A DNA stretch of 64,000 nucleotides from Betaproteobacteria bacterium (GTDB lineage Bacteria > Pseudomonadota > Gammaproteobacteria > Burkholderiales > SG8-41). Below are positions 54,633 through 61,037 of the stretch, one piece after another. A program made the translations under genes and the position numbers. Position 1 is the stretch's first letter. Each line of letters begins with the position of its first letter. The notes beneath the pieces were generated by a model that was given only the letters and a program-made list of their open reading frames with translations, was not told where the DNA came from and searched no databases. The stretch covers positions 90,559 to 154,558 of the forward strand of contig JAKFUS010000012.1 of NCBI GenBank assembly GCA_021732605.1, read 5' to 3'.

Positions 54633-56141
54633 ATGCGAACAATCCGCCATTACGTAGACCTTCGCGCTGCGGAACAACCGGCAGCCACATGGCTGATTGC
54701 GCCCGAAACCGGCGCCACGATGACTTACGCGCAATTGCAGCGCGATTCGCAGGACCTCGGCCGTTTCCTGCTCGGCATGGGCCTCAGCAAGGGCGACAAG
54801 GTGGCGCTGATGCTGCACAACAGCTACCAGACCGCGCGGCTGCTGATTGGCGTGATGTATGGCGGCTTCATGGTCGCGCCGCTGAACCTGCTGGCGCAGC
54901 CCTCGCAACTGGCTTATGTGCTGGAACACTCCGACACCCGAGTGGTGTTCACCAGCGAGGAGTTCGCCGAACGGCTGAAAGCCGCGCTCGCCGTCATCGA
55001 GCGTGAAATCACCGTTATCGCCATAGACCCGGACGCAAAGGAGATTTTCGAACGGACCGCGTTTCCCGACGTGAAACTGCCCGAGGTCACCGAGCCCGAC
55101 GACGCGCTGCTGATGTACACCTCCGGCACCACCGGCAAGCCCAAGGGCTGCGTGCTGTCCAACCGCAGCGTCTGCGCCGGCGGCGAATTCACCAGCACCG
55201 CGCATGAACTGACAGCCCGGGACCGCGTGTTGTGCGCGATGCCGCTGTACCACATCAACGGCCAGATCGTGACCACCGTCGCACCCCTGGTGCACGGCGG
55301 CAGCGTGGTGATGCCGCACCGCTTCAGCGTCAGCAACTACTGGGAATTGGTCACAAAGCACCGGTGCACCTGGATCAACGTAGTGCCGACCATCATCGCC
55401 TACCTGATGAATGCACCGACACCGCGCGAACGCGGGCTCGACGCCTCAAGCGTCAAATTCTGCCGCTCGGCCTCAGCACCCTTGCCACCGGAACTGCACC
55501 GCGCTTTCGAAAGCAAATTTGGCATCGGCATCATCGAAACCTTCGGCATGACCGAAACCAACGCGCCCTGCTTCACCAATCCCTACGATCCGGCGCTACG
55601 CAAAATCGGCAGCCCCGGCCGCGCCTATGGCAACGAAGCCAAAGTGATTGACCCCGCAACAGGCACGACGCTGCCCACGGGTGTCGCCGGCGAACTGATG
55701 GTGCGCGGCGATAACGTGATGACCGCTTATTACAAGGATCCCGAAAACACCGCCAAAACACTGAAAGCTGACGGCTGGATGCACAGCGGCGACCTGGGTT
55801 ACATGGACGAGAATGGCTTTGTCTTCGTAACCGGCCGCATCAAGGAACTGATCATCAAGGGCGGTGAGAACATCGCGCCGCGCGAAATCGACGAAGCACT
55901 GCTGAAACATCCGGCCGTGCTCGAAGCCGCGGCGGTGGGCATTCCGGATGCCGACTACGGGCAGGAGATCATGGCCTGCGTGATTTTGAAACCCGGCGCG
56001 GAATGTTCGGTGGAAGCGTTGGCGGCGTTTTCACGTCAGGAACTTGGCGCATACAAAACGCCGAAGATCATCAAGTTTGTGACAGAACTGCCGAAGGGGC
56101 CTTCGGGGAAGGTGCAGCGGTTGAAGTTACTGGAATCGTAG
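54633..56141 (+). CDS. AMP-forming acyl-CoA synthetase, candidate sulfoacetate-CoA ligase (SauT-like)
   Basis: A protein of 502 residues. AMP-binding P-loop LMYTSGTTGKPKGCVLSNRS, core IIETFGMTETNAPCFTNPYD, HSGDLGYMDENGFVFVTGR and the C-terminal catalytic Lys in LPKGPSGKVQRLKL. This is the CaiC/SauT-like branch of the ANL superfamily. It is 63 bp after the acylating dehydrogenase gene. Translation start is not supported by a clear Shine-Dalgarno site because of the repeat, so coupling to upstream translation is possible. Confidence 0.88.
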   Translation: MRTIRHYVDLRAAEQPAATWLIAPETGATMTYAQLQRDSQDLGRFLLGMGLSKGDKVALMLHNSYQTARLLIGVMYGGFMVAPLNLLAQPSQLAYVLEHSDTRVVFTSEEFAERLKAALAVIEREITVIAIDPDAKEIFERTAFPDVKLPEVTEPDDALLMYTSGTTGKPKGCVLSNRSVCAGGEFTSTAHELTARDRVLCAMPLYHINGQIVTTVAPLVHGGSVVMPHRFSVSNYWELVTKHRCTWINVVPTIIAYLMNAPTPRERGLDASSVKFCRSASAPLPPELHRAFESKFGIGIIETFGMTETNAPCFTNPYDPALRKIGSPGRAYGNEAKVIDPATGTTLPTGVAGELMVRGDNVMTAYYKDPENTAKTLKADGWMHSGDLGYMDENGFVFVTGRIKELIIKGGENIAPREIDEALLKHPAVLEAAAVGIPDADYGQEIMACVILKPGAECSVEALAAFSRQELGAYKTPKIIKFVTELPKGPSGKVQRLKLLES

Positions 56142-56179
56142 TCAGGGCAAACTCCCCGCTCTTAGACGGGGAATATCTT

Positions 56180-56208
56180 AAGTATTTGTTTTTAAACAAT
56201 AAATAAAA
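56180..56208 (+). repeat. Copy of AT-rich dispersed element
   Basis: AAGTATTTGTTTTTAAACA followed by ATAAATAAAA. The first 19 bases equal the copy at 11728. Confidence 0.8.
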
Positions 56209-56280
56209 AATAGCGGCGTGCGTATTTAGCATTTGCATCAACACAGAGTTGACGAATAACTCAATTTTTGTAAACCTATG

Positions 56281-56296
56281 TTGATGAATTCATCAA
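56281..56296. promoter_or_regulatory. 16-bp perfect palindrome ahead of the HTH/nucleotidyltransferase pair
   Basis: TTGATGAATTCATCAA, five bases before the start ATG at 56302. A second imperfect pair, GAGTT-7-AACTC, is at 56256-56272. It is a likely operator for autoregulation by the HTH protein. Confidence 0.65.
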
Positions 56297-56301
56297 TTTT
56301 A

Positions 56302-56811
56302 ATGACAAACCCAAACTCACTGCTGAAGCAGATGAAGGCCGCCGCGATACAGCAGTTCGGGAACCTCGGTACGTGGGCGAGAGCCGCCGGCGTGCCCAAG
56401 GAAACGCTGTCGCGTCTCAAATCGCAGTCGTCCTGCGATTTGCGCACGCTCACAGCGCTCGCCGCTGCCGCAGGTTATGTCGTAACCGTCGTGCCCTTCC
56501 AAAGCAAGGAAGCCGGCGCGTTCCCGGAAACGCTTACGCGTGAACTGGAATCGCAATTACTCGACCTCGCGGCCTCCGGCGACACCGACCCTGCTTCATG
56601 GAAGCGGAACAGCTCACCGTTTTTCATGGGCGGCCTCGCGGTGCTGCTCGCCGGGGCGCGCGGCTTCGACCGCGAGAAATACCTGCGGCTCGCCGAATCG
56701 CTGCATCCCGGCGTCACCAGCCCCGAAGCCTTCGGGCAGTGGCTGCGCGCCACACCGGTGCGAGCAGCACGCTTTCTGCCGATGGCGCGCAAACGCAAAA
56801 GCATCGCATGA
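56302..56811 (+). CDS. HTH-domain antitoxin-like protein paired with a DUF6036 nucleotidyltransferase
   Basis: A protein of 169 residues from ATG 56302; in-frame starts at 56278 and 56281-adjacent codons lie in the operator. A helix-turn-helix (residues ~15-50) reads GNLGTWARAAGVPKETLSRL. A region SSCDLRTLTALAAAAGYVVT follows, and the C-terminal half WLRATPVRAARFLPMARKRK is basic. The stop overlaps the next start (ATGA). This arrangement resembles AbiE-type or other HTH-plus-nucleotidyltransferase toxin-antitoxin operons, in which the HTH protein is the antitoxin and repressor. Confidence 0.75.
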   Translation: MTNPNSLLKQMKAAAIQQFGNLGTWARAAGVPKETLSRLKSQSSCDLRTLTALAAAAGYVVTVVPFQSKEAGAFPETLTRELESQLLDLAASGDTDPASWKRNSSPFFMGGLAVLLAGARGFDREKYLRLAESLHPGVTSPEAFGQWLRATPVRAARFLPMARKRKSIA

Positions 56812-57413
56812 TCCGGCCTGACTTCAGCGCGGGTTACGGCGCGGCGCTGCTCGATATGCTGAAAAGGATCGAGAGCGAGTTCCGCAATTTCAACCGGCAG
56901 GCCCTGCCGATCCGGATGGTCATCGCCGGCGGCACGGCACTCTACATGCACACCGGCGAACGTGTGACCGAGGATATCGACGCGACGTTTTCGCGACGTG
57001 TATTGTTCAGCAGCGATATCGAAGTAGCCTACCGCGACCCGGACGGCCGCGCCGCACTGCTCTACCTGGACCGCAACTACAACGATACGCTGGGCCTGGT
57101 GCACGAGGATGCTGATGACGATGCATTGCGCGTTGATATCAGGGACATCGACCGGAAAGTGCTCGATGTGCGCGTACTCACCCCACTCGACTTGGCCGTG
57201 TCAAAACTCGCGCGATTTTCTGACCAGGACCGTGACGACATCCTGCTCCTCGCACGGCACAAGCTCGTCGACGCGAAAGCCCTGCGCAAACGTGCAGAAG
57301 AGGTGCTTGGCGGTTACGTCGGAAACACGACCATGGTCGGGAACACCATTGACATCGCCTGCCGGCTGGTCGAAGCTGCGAACCCGGAAAAGAAGCCATC
57401 ACGCAAGCGGTGA
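56808..57413 (+). CDS. DUF6036/AbiEii-like nucleotidyltransferase (candidate toxin)
   Basis: A protein of 201 residues. The nucleotidyltransferase signature is IAGGTALYMHTGERVTEDID, i.e. GGT followed by DxD in EDIDATFS, and a third acidic position is in DALRVDIRDID. LTPLDLAVSKLARFSDQDRD is the conserved helix of DUF6036 proteins. AbiEii-like enzymes transfer nucleotides to tRNA and stop growth; here the activity is inferred. It is translationally coupled to the HTH gene through ATGA. Confidence 0.8.
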   Translation: MIRPDFSAGYGAALLDMLKRIESEFRNFNRQALPIRMVIAGGTALYMHTGERVTEDIDATFSRRVLFSSDIEVAYRDPDGRAALLYLDRNYNDTLGLVHEDADDDALRVDIRDIDRKVLDVRVLTPLDLAVSKLARFSDQDRDDILLLARHKLVDAKALRKRAEEVLGGYVGNTTMVGNTIDIACRLVEAANPEKKPSRKR

Positions 57414-57503
57414 CGGCATCAACATAGGTTTGTAGCCGTAAGGGACGCGCCCCGAAGGAAGTCCTCTTGGAGGGAGCGGATCACGGGATTACCACTGCCA
57501 GAT

Positions 57504-57530
57504 CCCGCATTTCACTTCGCTCCATGCGGG
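57504..57530. repeat. REP-like hairpin between convergent genes
   Basis: CCCGCAT, a 13-nt loop containing CACTTCG, ATGCGGG, followed by GGCTACG-type sequence. Such units are common 3' of genes in proteobacteria. Confidence 0.6.
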
Positions 57531-57546
57531 CTACGCGTGCTGAACA

Positions 57547-60531
57547 TCACACCGTCGCATCCCCCGCAAAGTGCCGGGCGTTCAGGGTATTTTTCCAGTT
57601 CTCGTCGAACACCAGATCGCAGACCACCCGCGGGCCATCGCGCCCGGCAAGCTCCAGTTCCCCCGCACGGGTGAAATCGGCTTTACGGTAGGCGGCAGTC
57701 AACGCTTCCAGCAAACGCTGCTTGTAGTCGGTGTCCTCATTCTTCAGATGCGCGCCCTTGGTCTCCATCACCACCAGCACGGGTTTGCCGTCGCGCGCGG
57801 TGCGCAGGAACACAAAATCCGGATATACCTTGTCGCGACGCCAGCCCTGCAGACCGTACTGCGTGCGCGCCACGTTGCGATGCCACCAGGTCAGGGCAGC
57901 CTGCGAATCCAGATAACAGGCAAAATCGCCCTCGAAGATGTTGTCCACCAGTGTGTCATAAAACGGGCTGAACAGGCTTTTCTCCACCGGTTTGCCGTCG
58001 CGCAGCAGATACGCCGGTTTCTCAGGAAGTTCCACGCCCAGCTCCAGCGGAATCTCGTAATCGCTGCGGTCGGCGCGCAACTGGAATTCGATCTCCCCGG
58101 CGCGCACTTTCTCCTCGAACACCTGCTGCGCCAGCGCATCGCGCTGCACGACAATATCGGCACGCAACTGCTCGATCAGCAGCGCGCCGGAACCCGCAAT
58201 GCGCTCCTCGCGATGCCCATCGTTCAGCAGGCGGCGGATGACGCGCTCGACCAGATCGAAGGCCAGCCAACTGTTCGGAATCAGATCGCCAATGGCCCGC
58301 GCGATGAACACCCGGTCGAGCGTCGCGGTCTCCACCGTATCGCTCGCCCGGATGCCTTCGTTCCGCCCCAGGATGTCCAGATCAACCCGAAAGCGCTGCT
58401 CATGCGGCGCCTGCGCCGCCGGCCGCCAACCCACGGCCAGCCGGTCAGCCGAGATGTTTTCCCAGGGCACATGACCCAGCACGTCGCTGTCATAGGCGAG
58501 TTCGCGCCGCGTGTCGCCTGCACGCAGCGTCACGCGGGGCAGGAAAATGCGCAACTTCTCCATCCCGGAGCGCCTATGTAACTTATTGTTTTTATTGTTA
58601 TTTTTATTACCGTCTCCGACGGTGCGCACCGCCGAAGTCAGGTCCCCCATGCCCTCCACTTCCAGAGACGCCTTGATTCCGCTGACCACGGTGCCGGTCT
58701 GCGCGTCATGGCAAAAAACATACGACTCGTCCAAAGCCGCGCGATGCGTACGCGTCACGTTGGGCTGGCGCAGGATGCGCCCGATCAGTTGCGTCAACGC
58801 CGCCGGATTGCGCCCCGCCGCCAGCGCGCACAGCACATACGCAAACGGACAGTCCCAACCCTCCTGCAGCGCCTGCCGGGTAATGATCGCGCGCACCTCG
58901 CAGGCGGGAGACAGCAGATCGATGTTCTCCGGTTGTTTCAGTTCGTCCTTTTCCGAAGTCTTGATCGCGATCTGCGCCTTGGAAAACCCCAGTTGCAGCA
59001 GGTAGGCCTCGGCATCATTGGCGTGAATCATCCCCGAATCGGCCTGATCGGCGCCGGTGCGCTCCACCTGCACCAGCAGGATCGGCCGCAGGTAGCGACC
59101 GGTATCGGCGCGCAGCCGGTCTGCCTCGCGCTGCAGCTCATCGAGTTTGCCCACACTCGCTGCCAGACAGGCCTTCCAGTCCGGCCACGGCCGCACATCG
59201 ACATTGATCGGCAGCTTGATCATTTCCGCGCGGTCGAGATCGCCGCCGCGGATGTCGACCAGGATATTCGCGCCATGCTCGTCCTTCTTTTTCGCCACCC
59301 GCGGCGTCGCCGACAGTTCCAGCACGAACGAGGGATTAAAACCATCGATGGTCTTCAGCGCGTTTTCGGTATAGGCGTGATGCCCTTCGTCGATCACCAC
59401 CATCGGGCGCATCAGGCGCATCACGTTGCCCAGCGAATCCTTGATGATCGAGCCCACGGTGCGCGCTGCCTCCTCAACGGTTGCGCCATGCGGCGCGTAG
59501 ACATCGAAGTTCGGTGTCTCCCGCAGCCAGTCATGATGCGCCTGCACGTCGTCCTCGCGCGGAAAAAAGCCGTGCACGCTGCCGCGGTCCCTGAAAAAGC
59601 GCAGTGTCTCCTTCGATTGCCGTGCCGCCGACTGCAGCATCAGCAGCATCACGCACAGATGCGACTCCACATCCGCGCGGGTGATCGGCGCATCCTTTTC
59701 GAGAATCTTCACGCGCCCAGCACCCGCGACATTGAGCATCTGCCGGTAAGCATGGTCACGGTCGGTCAGCGCCTTTTTGGTCTGGCGGTAAATCGCGTCA
59801 TTGGGTACGATCCACAGCACCAGCCCGGTATGGCGCTGGTAGTAGCTCGACTGCAAGCGCGCGATCGCCGCGGTCGCCAGCAGTGTCTTGCCGCCGCCGG
59901 TGGGTATCTTGAAACAGATGTTCGGCACCGGGCGGCCCGCGCCGTCGAAGCGGCTGGTGTAGTCGGCGTCGGCAAAGGCCGGCGGCAGTTTGCCGGCGGC
60001 GCGCAGGCCGGCCCAGGCCTGCGCCGGGAAATCGACCTCGCTTGCGGCGATATCGATTTCCGCGGCGCGCAAGGCCTGAATCTTGCGCTGCGCCAGCGCT
60101 GCATGTTTCGACAGCACCTCGACATATTCCGCCAGCCGCTGCAGCGTCGTGCGCTGAAAATCCTTCAACTCTACCGTGCCGATCTCGCCGGGTTCAGCGG
60201 CATAACGGCGCTGCTCCCAGAACACCTTGCGGTTACGCTCGATATTCCCGAGGAATTGCTCGCTCAACCCGGACTGCAGATGAACCAGATCCACGCGGTA
60301 AACCAGCCCCAGTTCATCCAGCCGCGCTGCAAGCTGCGAGTAATCCGACGACGAAAAGTCGGGCGCATCCACAACCAGGTCGATATCCGACTGCTCGCGA
60401 TGATCGCCGCGCGCACGCGATCCATAAATCCACACGCGCTCCAGCCCCGGCGTGGTATTGAACAGTTCGGTCAGCTTCGCGGCGCTGGACGGCGCAATGC
60501 CAAAGGCGTGATCTGCGGCGGTATCCGGCAT
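57547..60531 (-). CDS. Type III restriction subunit (Res) with an N-terminal MNT nucleotidyltransferase domain
   Basis: A protein of 994 residues from ATG 60531. Residues ~15-110 are a complete MNT domain: VWIYGSRARGDHREQSDIDL gives GSX10DXD (G37, S38, D49, D51) with a third Asp in VYRVDLVHL. Then follows the Res helicase: Walker A KIPTGGGKTLLAT (~208-220), MVVIDEGHHAY, LELSATP and QLIGRILRQP. The nuclease domain near the C-terminus has YPDFVFL and VVMETKGAHLK (PD-ExK). Res should cut DNA as a complex with Mod. The MNT would modify the HEPN protein encoded just upstream. An AT-rich insert gives GNKNNNKNNKL at 58580-58609. A hairpin and a GC palindrome precede the start. Confidence 0.9.
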   Translation of the reverse strand: MPDTAADHAFGIAPSSAAKLTELFNTTPGLERVWIYGSRARGDHREQSDIDLVVDAPDFSSSDYSQLAARLDELGLVYRVDLVHLQSGLSEQFLGNIERNRKVFWEQRRYAAEPGEIGTVELKDFQRTTLQRLAEYVEVLSKHAALAQRKIQALRAAEIDIAASEVDFPAQAWAGLRAAGKLPPAFADADYTSRFDGAGRPVPNICFKIPTGGGKTLLATAAIARLQSSYYQRHTGLVLWIVPNDAIYRQTKKALTDRDHAYRQMLNVAGAGRVKILEKDAPITRADVESHLCVMLLMLQSAARQSKETLRFFRDRGSVHGFFPREDDVQAHHDWLRETPNFDVYAPHGATVEEAARTVGSIIKDSLGNVMRLMRPMVVIDEGHHAYTENALKTIDGFNPSFVLELSATPRVAKKKDEHGANILVDIRGGDLDRAEMIKLPINVDVRPWPDWKACLAASVGKLDELQREADRLRADTGRYLRPILLVQVERTGADQADSGMIHANDAEAYLLQLGFSKAQIAIKTSEKDELKQPENIDLLSPACEVRAIITRQALQEGWDCPFAYVLCALAAGRNPAALTQLIGRILRQPNVTRTHRAALDESYVFCHDAQTGTVVSGIKASLEVEGMGDLTSAVRTVGDGNKNNNKNNKLHRRSGMEKLRIFLPRVTLRAGDTRRELAYDSDVLGHVPWENISADRLAVGWRPAAQAPHEQRFRVDLDILGRNEGIRASDTVETATLDRVFIARAIGDLIPNSWLAFDLVERVIRRLLNDGHREERIAGSGALLIEQLRADIVVQRDALAQQVFEEKVRAGEIEFQLRADRSDYEIPLELGVELPEKPAYLLRDGKPVEKSLFSPFYDTLVDNIFEGDFACYLDSQAALTWWHRNVARTQYGLQGWRRDKVYPDFVFLRTARDGKPVLVVMETKGAHLKNEDTDYKQRLLEALTAAYRKADFTRAGELELAGRDGPRVVCDLVFDENWKNTLNARHFAGDATV
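58580..58609 (+). repeat. AT-rich dispersed element in frame inside the res gene
   Basis: AACTTATTGTTTTTATTGTT then ATTTTTATTA. It is translated on the minus strand as a run of Asn and Lys. Confidence 0.75.
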
Positions 60532-60542
60532 TACCGGGCCTC

Positions 60543-60570
60543 GTGCAAATGCCCGACAGGGTATTTGCAC
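60543..60570 (-). promoter_or_regulatory. Strong hairpin just before the res start codon
   Basis: GTGCAAAT and ATTTGCAC are perfect arms, extended by CCC/GGG with one G-T pair and a 4-nt loop. It ends about 12 nt before the ATG, close to the ribosome site, and could tune Res translation or be a protein-binding site. Confidence 0.6.
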
Positions 60571-60579
60571 CGCGAATCT

Positions 60580-60614
60580 CCTCTCTCCCATCGGGAGAGG
60601 GGCGGGGGTGAGGG
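60580..60614 (-). repeat. GC-rich palindromic element in the HEPN-res spacer
   Basis: The minus strand reads TCCCTCACCCCCGCC, then CCTCTCCC, loop, GGGAGAGAGG. It lies between the HEPN stop and the hairpin before res. Confidence 0.75.
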
Positions 60615-60646
60615 ACAGGCGTCGTCAGGCCTGTTTACGGCGCACA

Positions 60647-61036
60647 TTACAGCGCGTTCAACCGGACAAGCAGCGCATCGAAAGCCCCTGCGGCGACATC
60701 GCGTACGAACGCCGCTACCTCGATGGCTTTTTTCTCGTTGTAGGTATGGCTCGTTTCATCGCGGCAATCCTTGATTCTTTCCCAGAGGTCCGCATCCGCA
60801 ATGATTTCCGTGCGAAAAGCAGCCTGGATCACCGGGCGCACCATCTCCGGCACCTGCTCCTTTTGCGAACGCAGCCAGTAAAACATGCACTTCCAGCCCA
60901 GCTCGTAGGTGAACTCGAAACGCTGGATCAATGCATCGCGCACGATTTCGGTTTCATTCTCGGCCAGCGCCTCATGCAGCCGCGCCAGCGCCTGCCCAAA
61001 TTGAGTCCGTGCCAATTCAAATCGTTCCCGGCTCAT
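60647..61036 (-). CDS. HEPN-domain protein (HI0074/HepT-like) inside the type III R-M operon
   Basis: A protein of 129 residues from ATG 61036, 1 nt after the mod stop codon (TGA then one base then ATG). A helical HEPN domain: FEFTYELGWKCMFYWL and the RX4HXY motif RDETSHTY (R92, H97, Y99). In HepT toxins R and H are the RNase residues and the Tyr is the target of AMP addition by the MNT partner. The annotated family name, nucleotidyltransferase substrate-binding protein, agrees. The MNT partner is not a separate gene here but the N-terminal domain of Res. Probable role: toxin or switch controlled by Res. Confidence 0.88.
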   Translation of the reverse strand: MSRERFELARTQFGQALARLHEALAENETEIVRDALIQRFEFTYELGWKCMFYWLRSQKEQVPEMVRPVIQAAFRTEIIADADLWERIKDCRDETSHTYNEKKAIEVAAFVRDVAAGAFDALLVRLNAL

Positions 61037-61037
61037 A

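Noticed and set aside
58708..60774. A 688-codon open frame on the plus strand across the res gene, and 21171-22535 across the molybdenum hydroxylase
   Set aside because: Antisense shadows of well-supported genes; no domains and no ribosome sites.
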